Origin: UMGS1840 sp045661305
Lineage (GTDB): Bacteria > Bacillota > Clostridia > UMGS1840
Direction of reading: 5' to 3'
NCBI GenBank assembly: GCA_045661305.1
Contig: JAZRFJ010000006.1
Coordinates: 1-64,000, forward strand
DNA: 64,000 bases
Of the stretch, positions 44,719 through 54,116 are shown in pieces. The translations under genes and the position numbers were made by a program. Positions within the stretch are counted from its first letter, which is position 1; the number at the start of each line of letters is the position of its first letter. Below the pieces are notes generated by a model. That model was given only the letters and a program-made list of their open reading frames with translations, searched no databases and was not told the origin of the DNA.

Positions 44719-44832
44719 TATTATACAACTTCTTTTGAAAAAAATCAACTAATTTTTTGTAAAAAATAAATAATTTTTTTGTATAGTTTTAACAAAAATA
44801 AAATTATTCTGGAACTTTTTTGCAAAAAACAC

Positions 44833-44861
44833 TTGACAAGTTTCCTACGGTATGTTAATAT
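44833..44861 (+). promoter_or_regulatory. promoter of rpoB-rpoC
   Basis: TTGACA (44833-44838), 17 bases, TAATAT (44856-44861), with a leader of about 60 bases to the GTG start. rpoB here has its own promoter because rplJ and rplL are not upstream. Confidence 0.75.
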
Positions 44862-44928
44862 TATAGAACGCATTTTAATGGGATAGTGTTTCCCTTTGGA
44901 TGTTTAAAATAATAGAAGAGGTGATTTT

Positions 44929-47900
44929 GTGGTACATCCAGTCCGCTATGGTAATGTTGAGAGAATGAACTTCTCACATATAGAAAACGATTTGGATTTC
45001 CCTAATTTAATTGAAATTCAGAAGGATTCTTATGAGTGGTTTATAAATGAAGGATTGAAGGAAGTATTCGAGAGCGTTTCGCCAATAGTTGACCATGCCG
45101 ACAAACTTTCGTTGGAGTTTGGTGAATACAGTTTTGATTCAAAACCTAAATATACGGTTGCTGAAGCAAAGCAAAGGGAGTCAACCTATTCTGTTCCGCT
45201 TCGTGTAGACATGCGTCTTATAAATAAAGAAACAGGCGAAGTAGAGGAACAAAAGATTTATATGGGAGAATTCCCGAAAATGACTGATGCAGGTACATTT
45301 ATTATAAATGGCGCAGAAAGAGTTATTGTAAGTCAGGTTGTTCGTTCTCCAAGTGTATATTTTGAAATGCAGAGAGATAAATCGGGCAAACCCCTTTACT
45401 CATCAACCATGATTCCTAACCGTGGTGCATGGGTTGAGTTTGAGGCTGATTCAAGCGATGTTCTGTGGGTTCGTATAGACAGAACAAGAAAGCTTATTGC
45501 AACTGTTCTTTTAAGAGCACTTGGTTATGCTACCAATCAGGAAATTGCTGAGTTGTTTAATAATGACCAGCTTATTTTGAATACCTTAGAGAAGGATACC
45601 TCGAAAAATCCGCAGGAAGCTATTATTAAAATATATGAAAAATTACGACCGGGTGAGCCGGCATCATTTGAAAATGCTGAGAAGCTTATTAAAGATTTAT
45701 TCTTCGACCCTAAAAGATATGATATCGCAAGAGTAGGAAGATATAAATTTGATAAAAAACTTAATTTTTCACTCAGATGTAAGGGAAGAGTGCTTACTCA
45801 GGATGTTATTTGTCCGTTTACAGGCGAAGTTTTGGGAAGTAAAGGCGATGTAATCACTGCTGATATGGCAGAAACCTTCGACCGTTCTCCTGTCAACTTC
45901 ATATTTGTAAAAGGTGATGATGACAGTGAGGTTAAGATAATATCAAACAATACTTGTGATATTACTTATATATTCCCTGAAGCTGATACCAATATTATAA
46001 ATGAAAAAGTTCATTACGGACTTTTAAAACCGATTCTTGAATCTGAAGAATTGGCAACCCAGGAAGATAAGCTTAATTTTATATATGAAAAGAAGCATAC
46101 TCTTATAACAAGAACTGTAACTGTTGATGATATGGTTGCTACTGTAAACTATCATATTGCAATAATGCACGGTATAGGAACAACAGATGATATCGACCAC
46201 CTCGGCAACAGAAGAATCCGTTCAGTTGGTGAGCTTTTGCAGAATCAGGTTCGTGTAGGTCTTGCAAGACTTGAAAGAGTTGTAAGAGAAAGAATGACAA
46301 TTCAGCAGGAAACAGAAAAGCTTACACCGCAGACACTTGTTAATGTAAGACCTGTTTATGCTGCCATGAAAGAGTTCTTCGGAAGTTCACAGCTTTCACA
46401 GTTCATGGACCAGACAAACCCTCTTGCAGAGCTTACACATAAGAGAAGACTTTCAGCTCTCGGACCTGGCGGTCTTTCAAGAGACAGAGCCGGATTTGAA
46501 GTGCGAGACGTTCACTATTCACATTACGGAAGAATGTGTCCTATCGAAACACCTGAAGGTCCTAACATCGGTCTTATTAACTGCTTGTCAACTTATGCAA
46601 AAATCAATAAATACGGATTTATGGAATCTCCGTACAGACGAGTTGACCAGAAAACAAAGAAAATTACAGATGAAATTGAATATATGACAGCAGATGTAGA
46701 AGATAACTACATTGTTGCACAGGCAACCGAGCCTGTTGAAGACGGATTTTTCAAGAACGAAAAGGTTACAGCAAGATACAGAGAACAGATTTTAGAGGTA
46801 AACAGAGATAAGGTTGATTATGTCGATGTTTCCCCTAAACAGCTTGTGTCTGTTGCTACTGCTATGATTCCGTTCTTGGAAAACGATGATGCTAACCGTG
46901 CGCTCATGGGTTCTAACATGCAGCGTCAGGCAGTTCCGCTTCTTAAACCTGACAGCCCTATTGTAGGAACAGGTATGGAATATAAGGCTGCTGTTGACTC
47001 CGGTGTTGTTGTCGTTGCAGATGTTGACGGTGTTGTTGAATCTGTAAGTGCAGACAGCGTTGTTGTCAAAGTAAAAGGCTCAAAAGAACCAAGAGTTTAT
47101 GAGCTTATAAAATTCAAGCGTTCAAACCAGTCAACATGTATAAATCAAAGACCTGTTGTTAAAAAAGGCGACAAGGTTGTTAAAGGTAAAACCGTTATTG
47201 CTGACGGTCCTTCAACAGACAAGGGTGAAACTGCACTTGGTCAGAATGCGTTAATCGGATTTATGACATGGGAAGGTTATAACTACGAGGACGCTGTTCT
47301 TATTAACGAAAGACTTGTAAGAGATGATGTTTATACATCTATCCATATAGAAAAATATGAAATAGAAGCAAGAGATACAAAGCTCGGACCTGAAGAAATC
47401 ACAAGAGATATTCCAAATGTGGGTGAAGATGCTCTTAAAGACCTCGATGAAAGAGGTATTATCCGTATAGGTGCGGAAGTAAAACCGGGCGATGTGCTTG
47501 TAGGTAAGGTTTCACCTAAGGGCGAAACAGAGCTTACCAGCGAAGAAAGACTTCTTCGTGCAATCTTTGGTGAAAAAGCAAGAGAAGTAAGAGATACATC
47601 ACTTCGTGTTCCTCACGGTGAGTGCGGTACAATCGTTGAAGTTAATGTATTTACAAGAGAAAACGGCGATGAAATGTCTCCTGGTGTAAATATGATTGTA
47701 AGAATTCATATTGCACAGAAGAGAAAAATCTCTGTCGGAGATAAGATGGCAGGCCGTCACGGTAACAAGGGTGTTATTTCAAGGGTACTTCCTGAAGAAG
47801 ATATGCCGTATTTACCAGACGGAAGACCGCTTGACATCGTTCTTAACCCTCTTGGCGTTCCTTCTCGTATGAATATCGGTCAGGTGCTTGAAGTTCATCT

Positions 47901-48870
47901 TGGTATGGCTGCAAAGACACTTGGCTGGAAAATCGCAACACCTGCTTTTGACGGTGCTGTGGAAAGTGATATTGTTGATTGCTTCGAGCAGGCAAATCTT
48001 ATTTTACCTGAGGGCGAGCATATAGGATATAACGAAGAAAAGCTTCCTGAGTATGAGGCTGCAAAGGCTGAATACGAAAAAATGAAGAAGGATTTTGATA
48101 AGAAAAAATCAAAGCTTGATGCAAAAGAAATTGAAAAGCTTGGAGCAGAACTTGAGCTTAAAGAAATACAGCTTAAAGAGTTAAAAGGCGAGGTTTATGA
48201 CGGTAAGACAGTTCTTTATGACGGAAGAACAGGTGAGCCGTTTGACCACCGTGTAACAGTAGGATATATGTACTTCTTAAAGCTTCATCACCTTGTTGAT
48301 GATAAAATCCATGCAAGATCAACAGGACCATATTCACTTGTAACTCAGCAACCACTTGGCGGTAAAGCGCAGTTTGGTGGTCAGAGATTCGGTGAAATGG
48401 AAGTTTGGGCACTTGAAGCTTACGGTGCTGCATACACCTTGCAGGAAATACTCACAGTTAAATCCGATGATATTGTGGGAAGAGTAAAAACCTATGAATC
48501 AATCGTAAAGGGTGTTAATATACCAAAACCGGGTATTCCTGAATCATTTAAGGTTCTTATTAAGGAATTACAGTCATTGGGACTCAACATCAAGGTTTAT
48601 GATAAAGAAGAAAACGAAATCAGCTTAAAGGACACTTACGACCAGGATGACGAGCCAAGATTGCTCGCGAAACCAATTAAGGATGAAGACGATATGCTCG
48701 ATACAATAACAGATGAGCATGATGAGTCTGATGATGAAGATGCAGATATAGCTGATATCATGGATGCCCAAATTATTGATGATGAAATGTTTGAAGAAGC
48801 ACAGGATTCTGAAGAGTTTTTGGATGACAATGAAAGCATTGATGATATTTTGGATAACCTTGATGAATAA
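44929..48870 (+). CDS. rpoB: RNA polymerase beta subunit
   Basis: A 1313-residue catalytic subunit. The rifampicin pocket is wild type: GSSQLSQFMDQ begins at Gly485, and Gln491, Asp494, His504, Arg507 and Ser509 match E. coli Gln513, Asp516, His526, Arg529 and Ser531. Two additions stand out: a charged helical insertion at about 1034-1090 (LPEYEAAKAEYEKMKKDFDK and onward) before KTVLYDGRTGEPF, and an acidic C-terminal tail of roughly 70 residues after RLLAKPIKDEDD. GTG start with GAAGAGGTG five bases upstream. rpoC follows after 42 bases. The usual rplKAJL genes do not precede it. Confidence 0.98.
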   Translation: MVHPVRYGNVERMNFSHIENDLDFPNLIEIQKDSYEWFINEGLKEVFESVSPIVDHADKLSLEFGEYSFDSKPKYTVAEAKQRESTYSVPLRVDMRLINKETGEVEEQKIYMGEFPKMTDAGTFIINGAERVIVSQVVRSPSVYFEMQRDKSGKPLYSSTMIPNRGAWVEFEADSSDVLWVRIDRTRKLIATVLLRALGYATNQEIAELFNNDQLILNTLEKDTSKNPQEAIIKIYEKLRPGEPASFENAEKLIKDLFFDPKRYDIARVGRYKFDKKLNFSLRCKGRVLTQDVICPFTGEVLGSKGDVITADMAETFDRSPVNFIFVKGDDDSEVKIISNNTCDITYIFPEADTNIINEKVHYGLLKPILESEELATQEDKLNFIYEKKHTLITRTVTVDDMVATVNYHIAIMHGIGTTDDIDHLGNRRIRSVGELLQNQVRVGLARLERVVRERMTIQQETEKLTPQTLVNVRPVYAAMKEFFGSSQLSQFMDQTNPLAELTHKRRLSALGPGGLSRDRAGFEVRDVHYSHYGRMCPIETPEGPNIGLINCLSTYAKINKYGFMESPYRRVDQKTKKITDEIEYMTADVEDNYIVAQATEPVEDGFFKNEKVTARYREQILEVNRDKVDYVDVSPKQLVSVATAMIPFLENDDANRALMGSNMQRQAVPLLKPDSPIVGTGMEYKAAVDSGVVVVADVDGVVESVSADSVVVKVKGSKEPRVYELIKFKRSNQSTCINQRPVVKKGDKVVKGKTVIADGPSTDKGETALGQNALIGFMTWEGYNYEDAVLINERLVRDDVYTSIHIEKYEIEARDTKLGPEEITRDIPNVGEDALKDLDERGIIRIGAEVKPGDVLVGKVSPKGETELTSEERLLRAIFGEKAREVRDTSLRVPHGECGTIVEVNVFTRENGDEMSPGVNMIVRIHIAQKRKISVGDKMAGRHGNKGVISRVLPEEDMPYLPDGRPLDIVLNPLGVPSRMNIGQVLEVHLGMAAKTLGWKIATPAFDGAVESDIVDCFEQANLILPEGEHIGYNEEKLPEYEAAKAEYEKMKKDFDKKKSKLDAKEIEKLGAELELKEIQLKELKGEVYDGKTVLYDGRTGEPFDHRVTVGYMYFLKLHHLVDDKIHARSTGPYSLVTQQPLGGKAQFGGQRFGEMEVWALEAYGAAYTLQEILTVKSDDIVGRVKTYESIVKGVNIPKPGIPESFKVLIKELQSLGLNIKVYDKEENEISLKDTYDQDDEPRLLAKPIKDEDDMLDTITDEHDESDDEDADIADIMDAQIIDDEMFEEAQDSEEFLDDNESIDDILDNLDE

Positions 48871-48912
48871 TCAACGAAAACTTGTTTTAAAAAAAGTAAA
48901 GGATGATGAAAA

Positions 48913-51900
48913 ATGGGAGCAGATATAAGTATAAATAAGAATACTACTTCTCAGGTAGTAAATCCCGAAAATTCAATTCAGTTCAACGACTTTGATTCCA
49001 TAAAGGTTGGTCTTTGTTCTCCTGAAGATGTATATAGCTGGTCATACGGTGAGGTTAAAAAACCGGAGACAATCAATTACAGAACTCAGAAGCCTGAAAA
49101 GGACGGTCTTTTCTGTGAACGCATTTTCGGACCGCAACGCGACTGGGAATGTCATTGCGGTAAATACAAAAGAATAAGATATAAAGGTGTAGTCTGCGAT
49201 AAGTGCGGAGTTGAGGTTACAAAATCAAAGGTAAGAAGAGAGAGAATGGGACACATTACTCTTGCTACACCTGTATCTCATATATGGTATTTCAAAGGAA
49301 TACCTTCAAAAATGGGTCTACTTCTTGATATTTCTCCGAAGCATTTAGAGAATGTTCTCTACTTTGCTTCTTACATCGTAACAGAAGTTAAGAGCTCAAA
49401 GGTTGACCTCAAGGTTAATCAGGTTCTTAATGAGGCTGAATACAGAGAAGCTAAGGATAAATACGGAGATAAGTTTGAGGCAGGCATGGGAGCTGAGGCT
49501 GTTCGTAAGCTTCTTATGAACATCGACCTTAATGAGCTTTCAAAAGAACTTAAAAAGAGCATAGAAAAAACAAATATGCAGGGACAGAAGAGAACAAAGC
49601 TTAACAAGCGTTTAGAGGCTGTTGAGTCTTTCAGACTTTCAGGAAACAGACCTGAATGGATGATTTTAACTGTTCTTCCTGTTATCCCGCCTGATTTAAG
49701 ACCAATGGTTCAGCTTGACGGCGGAAGATTTGCCGCTTCTGACCTTAACGATCTTTACAGAAGAGTTATAAACAGAAATAACAGACTTAAAAAGCTTCTT
49801 GAATTAAGCGCACCTGACATTATTGTAAGAAATGAAAAAAGAATGCTTCAGGAAGCTGTTGACGCACTTATTGATAACGGTAGAAGAGGAAAACCTGTTA
49901 CAGGTCCCGGAAACAGACCGCTTAAATCACTTTCAGACCTGTTAAAAGGTAAGCAGGGTCGTTTCAGACAGAATCTTCTCGGTAAGCGTGTTGACTACTC
50001 CGGACGTTCTGTTATCGTTGTAGGACCTGAACTTAAAATTTATCAGTGCGGTCTTCCAAAAGAAATGGCATTAGAGCTTTTCAAACCGTTTGTTATGAAA
50101 AAGCTTCATGATTCGGGAAAAGCACACAATATAAAATCTGCCAAGAGAATGGTAGAAAGAGTAAAAGACGAAGTATGGGATGTGTTAGCTGAGGTTATAA
50201 AAGAACACCCTGTTCTTCTTAACCGTGCACCTACACTTCACAGACTTGGTATTCAGGCATTTGAACCTGTTTTGGTTGAGGGCCGTGCGATAAGACTTCA
50301 CCCACTCGTATGTACAGCGTATAATGCTGACTTCGACGGTGACCAGATGGCTGTCCATGTACCTTTGAGTGCAGAAGCGCAGGCAGAAGCAAGATTCTTG
50401 ATGCTTTCTGCAAACAACCTCTTAAAACCGCAGGATGGTAAGCCGGTAACAGTTCCTACACAGGATATGATTCTCGGAAGTTATTATCTTACAATTCAGA
50501 TAGACGACGAAATCGGAAACGGAAAGATTTTCTCAGATGTTGACGATGCCCGTCTTGCTTACGAAAATGGAATTGTGGGACTCCATGCACCGATTAAGGT
50601 TCGTGTATCAAAGACAGACGAAGAGACAGGCGAAACTGTTTCAGGTCTTATTGATACAACAGTCGGAAGACTTATCTTTAACAGCTATATTCCGCAGGAC
50701 CTCGGCTTTGTTGACAGAACAAATCCTGAAAATATATTAAAACCTGAAGTTGACTTCAAGGTTGGTAAAAAACAGCTTGGTCAGATTATTGAGAAATGTA
50801 TTGAAATTCATGGTATAACCGATACAGCTGAAGTGCTTGATGCTATTAAGGCAAACGGTTACAAATACTCAACAAGAGGTGCAATCACAGTAAGTATTTC
50901 TGATATGAAAGTACCTACTGTTAAGAAAAAATACATTTCTGAAACAGAAAAAGAAATCAAGAGAGTTGAAGCATTATATAACCGTGGTATCCTCACTGAT
51001 GATGACAGATATAACGCAGTTATTAAGCTTTGGTCAGCAACAATAGATAAGGTTACAGACGCTCTTATGGACGATGATAACCTTACAGAAACAAACCCTA
51101 TAAGAATGATGGCTGATTCAGGTGCCCGTGGTAGTAAAAACCAGATCAGACAGCTTGCAGGTATGCGTGGTCTTATGGCTGATACACAGGGTAACACAGT
51201 TGAACTTCCTATCAAATCTAACTTCCGTGAAGGTCTTAATGTACTTGAATACTTTATTTCTTCTCACGGTGCCCGTAAAGGTTTGGCTGATACAGCGCTC
51301 AGAACTGCTGACTCAGGTTACCTTACAAGAAGACTTGTTGATGTATCACAGGATGTTATTATCAAGGAAATGGATGCGGACTCACATCATAAGCATGATA
51401 CAGACAGTGACATAATAGACCTTAACGATTGCGGAACAAGAGACGGTCTCAGAGTTGAAGGAATAGAAGGTATTGAGCCACTTTCCGAAAGACTTATCGG
51501 TCGTTATCCGCTTAACCCTATCGTTCATCCGGAAACAGGTGAAGTTCTTTGCGACACAGATACTATTATTGATATTAAGCTTGCAAAGAAAATTGAGGAA
51601 AGCGGTATAGAATCAGTTGTAATCCGTTCAGTTCTCGGTTGTGATGCAAAGGTTGGTGTTTGTGCTAAATGTTACGGTGCAGACCTTGCAAGCGGAGATT
51701 ACAAGCATCCGATTGCTCCTGGTGTTTCAGTTGGTATCATCGCAGCTCAGTCAATCGGTGAGCCTGGTACACAGCTTACAATGAGAACATTCCATACCGG
51801 TGGTGTTGCCGGCGGCGATATCACTCAAGGTTTGCCAAGGGTTGAAGAGCTTTTTGAAGCAAGAAAACCAAAAGGATGTGCAGAGGTTTCAGAAATAAGC

Positions 51901-52887
51901 GGTACTGTTACTATAAATACAGACCAGAACAACCGTGAGGTTACAGTTACTTCCGATGACGGAGAGGTTAAGATTTACAAACCATCTTACGCTTCTAAAA
52001 TTATCGTTGGAGATAAAATCGAAGCCGGTGACCCAATCACAGAAGGTCCGCTTAATCCGCATGATATATTAAGACTTAAAGGTAAATTCAAGGTTTGGGA
52101 ATATATGATTTCAGAGGTACAGAAGGTTTACAGACTCCAGGGTGTTGAAATCAACGACAAGCATATTGAAGTTATCGTTCGTCAGATGATGAGAAAGTTC
52201 AAAATCGAAGACAGCGGAGATACAAAGCTTCTTACAGATTCATATACAGATATGGTTGAGCTTAAGAGCGAAAATCAGAAAATTGCAGATTACAACAAGA
52301 AACTTATTGAAGAATACAATGTTGAGCCTACAATGTTTACAAAAGAGTGGATTGTTGATACTGTTGCAAACTGGGAAATGATTGATGCAGGTATAGATGC
52401 TGAAACAAAAGGACTTGTTACAGAAATCAAATCAATCGGGGATAACGCATGGAGTGCGGCGGTTATTGATGATGAAACAGGTGAAGTTAATGCAGTTTCA
52501 TTCTCACTTGACGATGAAGGTAAGTTAAAATCCTTTACATGTGATTGTGCAGAAGAAGGCGACAAAGAGCCTTGCTCACATTTAAGCGCACTCTTTGAAG
52601 CATTGCGTACTAAGAAACCTGCTGAAGGTGCAACAACACTTCTTGGTATAACAAAGGCTGCCTTGGCAACAGATTCTTTCTTGTCTGCTGCTTCTTTCCA
52701 GGAAACTACAAAGGTTCTTACAGATGCGGCAATCAAAGGAAAAGTAGACCCGCTTAACGGTCTTAAAGAAAATGTTATTATCGGTAAGCTTATTCCTGCA
52801 GGAACAGGTATGGAACTTTATCAGAGAACACAGGTTTCGGAGGATAGTGAACCTGTATCGGAAGAAAAAAGTGCATCTAACGAATAA
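48913..52887 (+). CDS. rpoC: RNA polymerase beta' subunit with a SWIM-type zinc motif insertion
   Basis: A 1324-residue catalytic subunit, longer than the roughly 1200 usual for Firmicutes. The N-terminal zinc site (CHCGKYKRIRYKGVVCDKCG) and the catalytic NADFDGDQM (Asp473, Asp475, Asp477) are intact, and FHTGGVAGGD marks the trigger loop without an E. coli SI3-type insert. Between DSGDTKLL (ends 1107) and LLGITKAALATDSF (from about 1243) the spacing is about 135 residues instead of about 40. The extra block contains Cys1210-x-Cys1212-x8-Cys1221-x-His1223 preceded by beta-rich text (WSAAVIDDETGEVNAVSFSL), a SWIM zinc-finger pattern. There is also an N-terminal extension of about 25 residues. 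Translation is probably coupled to rpoB. Confidence 0.97.
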   Translation: MGADISINKNTTSQVVNPENSIQFNDFDSIKVGLCSPEDVYSWSYGEVKKPETINYRTQKPEKDGLFCERIFGPQRDWECHCGKYKRIRYKGVVCDKCGVEVTKSKVRRERMGHITLATPVSHIWYFKGIPSKMGLLLDISPKHLENVLYFASYIVTEVKSSKVDLKVNQVLNEAEYREAKDKYGDKFEAGMGAEAVRKLLMNIDLNELSKELKKSIEKTNMQGQKRTKLNKRLEAVESFRLSGNRPEWMILTVLPVIPPDLRPMVQLDGGRFAASDLNDLYRRVINRNNRLKKLLELSAPDIIVRNEKRMLQEAVDALIDNGRRGKPVTGPGNRPLKSLSDLLKGKQGRFRQNLLGKRVDYSGRSVIVVGPELKIYQCGLPKEMALELFKPFVMKKLHDSGKAHNIKSAKRMVERVKDEVWDVLAEVIKEHPVLLNRAPTLHRLGIQAFEPVLVEGRAIRLHPLVCTAYNADFDGDQMAVHVPLSAEAQAEARFLMLSANNLLKPQDGKPVTVPTQDMILGSYYLTIQIDDEIGNGKIFSDVDDARLAYENGIVGLHAPIKVRVSKTDEETGETVSGLIDTTVGRLIFNSYIPQDLGFVDRTNPENILKPEVDFKVGKKQLGQIIEKCIEIHGITDTAEVLDAIKANGYKYSTRGAITVSISDMKVPTVKKKYISETEKEIKRVEALYNRGILTDDDRYNAVIKLWSATIDKVTDALMDDDNLTETNPIRMMADSGARGSKNQIRQLAGMRGLMADTQGNTVELPIKSNFREGLNVLEYFISSHGARKGLADTALRTADSGYLTRRLVDVSQDVIIKEMDADSHHKHDTDSDIIDLNDCGTRDGLRVEGIEGIEPLSERLIGRYPLNPIVHPETGEVLCDTDTIIDIKLAKKIEESGIESVVIRSVLGCDAKVGVCAKCYGADLASGDYKHPIAPGVSVGIIAAQSIGEPGTQLTMRTFHTGGVAGGDITQGLPRVEELFEARKPKGCAEVSEISGTVTINTDQNNREVTVTSDDGEVKIYKPSYASKIIVGDKIEAGDPITEGPLNPHDILRLKGKFKVWEYMISEVQKVYRLQGVEINDKHIEVIVRQMMRKFKIEDSGDTKLLTDSYTDMVELKSENQKIADYNKKLIEEYNVEPTMFTKEWIVDTVANWEMIDAGIDAETKGLVTEIKSIGDNAWSAAVIDDETGEVNAVSFSLDDEGKLKSFTCDCAEEGDKEPCSHLSALFEALRTKKPAEGATTLLGITKAALATDSFLSAASFQETTKVLTDAAIKGKVDPLNGLKENVIIGKLIPAGTGMELYQRTQVSEDSEPVSEEKSASNE

Positions 52888-52923
52888 AATAACAAATACA
52901 ATTTTTAAAATTGTAAAAAACTA

Positions 52924-52952
52924 TTGACAAAATTTAAAAATGGTGTTATTAT
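52924..52952 (+). promoter_or_regulatory. promoter upstream of the L7Ae-like gene and rpsL
   Basis: TTGACA (52924-52929), 17 bases, TATTAT (52947-52952). A short hairpin, GACTTGGG (52961-52968) with CCCGAGTC (52982-52989), would form at the very 5' end of the transcript. Confidence 0.7.
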
Positions 52953-53031
52953 TAGTGGTAGACTTGGGTAATATTGTTTTGCCCGAGTCCGCCATTGTAA
53001 TATCACATAATATACGGAGTGTAATTGATTT

Positions 53032-53277
53032 ATGAATTCTGACCTATCTGGCCAACGGCTTTTTGTTGGGATTAAACAGGCAACTAAGGCTGTTAAAACA
53101 GGAAGAGCAGTTAAGGCTTATGTTGCAAACGGTGTTGAGATGAAGATGAGAAATGCTTTTGTTAAGCTTTGTAAATTAAATGGTGTTTCTCTTGAAGTTG
53201 TCAAGAGTGCAGATGAGCTTGGTGCTATGTGCGGCATTGAGGTTGCAGCTTCAGTAGCGGCAGTAGCCGAAAACTGA
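53032..53277 (+). CDS. L7Ae/L30e family ribosomal-type protein (YbxF-like)
   Basis: An 81-residue member of the L7Ae/L30e/S12e family: LFVGIKQATKAVKTGRAVKA, then VKLCKLNGVSLEVVKSADELG and a C-terminal VAASVAAV. Bacillus YbxF and YlxQ in this family bind K-turn RNA, and ybxF stands directly before rpsL, as here. A ribosomal or RNA-chaperone role is likely. GGAG lies about 12 bases before the ATG. It ends in TGA and is followed by a 206-base gap before rpsL in which no clear promoter or terminator was found. Confidence 0.88.
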   Translation: MNSDLSGQRLFVGIKQATKAVKTGRAVKAYVANGVEMKMRNAFVKLCKLNGVSLEVVKSADELGAMCGIEVAASVAAVAEN

Positions 53278-53483
53278 TTTTTTGTTATAATATTTTAAAA
53301 TCAATTAAACATTTTTTGGAAAAACAAAAAATTTAAGTTAAATAAAGTATTAAGGCAAACATTAATAAAGTTTATTTTAAAAAATAGCTTTGTGTTTGTT
53401 TTTGTGCGTGTTTTTGATGAAATTTTTTTCATTGAAAACAGGTGTAAAAAAATGCCTGAAATAAAAAAAGAAAGGAGAAAATC

Positions 53484-53909
53484 ATGCCTACATTTTCACA
53501 GTTAGTAAGAAAAGGAAGAGCAGTTTCTGTTTCCAAATCTACAGCTCCTGCTTTGCAGAAGGGACTTAATACTCTTAAAAAAGAAGCTACTGATATCAGT
53601 GCTCCACAGAAAAGAGGAGTTTGTACAGTTGTTAAAACAATGACACCTAAAAAGCCTAACTCAGCTCTTAGAAAAATGGCCAGAGTAAGACTTACAAACG
53701 GTATCGAAGTTTCAGCTTACATTCCGGGAATAGGACACAATCTTCAGGAACACAGTGTTGTTATGATAAGAGGCGGAAGAGTAAAAGACCTCCCTGGTGT
53801 AAGATATCACATCATCAGAGGAACACTTGATGCTCAGGGTGTTGCAAACCGTAATCAGTCAAGATCTAAATACGGTGCAAAGAGACCTAAAAAAGCTGCT
53901 GCTAAATAA
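53484..53909 (+). CDS. rpsL: 30S ribosomal protein S12
   Basis: A 141-residue S12 with the Gram-positive-type insertion after PALQKGL. The decoding loop TPKKPNSALRK keeps the lysine (Lys56, equal to E. coli Lys42) whose change causes streptomycin resistance, and RGGRVKDLPGVRYH keeps the second site, so the protein looks streptomycin sensitive. The tail is rich in lysine and alanine. AAAGGAG precedes the ATG. It begins the str cluster rpsL-rpsG-fusA-tuf. Confidence 0.98.
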   Translation: MPTFSQLVRKGRAVSVSKSTAPALQKGLNTLKKEATDISAPQKRGVCTVVKTMTPKKPNSALRKMARVRLTNGIEVSAYIPGIGHNLQEHSVVMIRGGRVKDLPGVRYHIIRGTLDAQGVANRNQSRSKYGAKRPKKAAAK

Positions 53910-53960
53910 TAACGCGTTTTTGCAGATATTTAAGTCTGCATAGAGTTTATGAAATTTTCA

Positions 53961-53993
53961 TTCGTACTTTGTACGAAAATTGCGTGAAAACGC
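53961..53993 (+). other. two small hairpins between rpsL and rpsG
   Basis: TTCGTAC-TTT-GTACGAA (53961-53977) and GCGT-GAAA-ACGC (53982-53993), the second capped by a GNRA-type GAAA loop. They lie in the 207-base rpsL-rpsG gap, longer than most in this cluster, and may form part of an autogenous control leader or a processing site. Confidence 0.5.
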
Positions 53994-54116
53994 AAAAAAA
54001 TTTAATAGTGCAGGTACGGATTTATATATAAAGGTTCGTTCAGCACTAACAATGAAACAAAGGGTTTCGTTGAGTACCCGATAAAAATTGTTTATCCTTA
54101 GAAAGGGGGAAGTACA

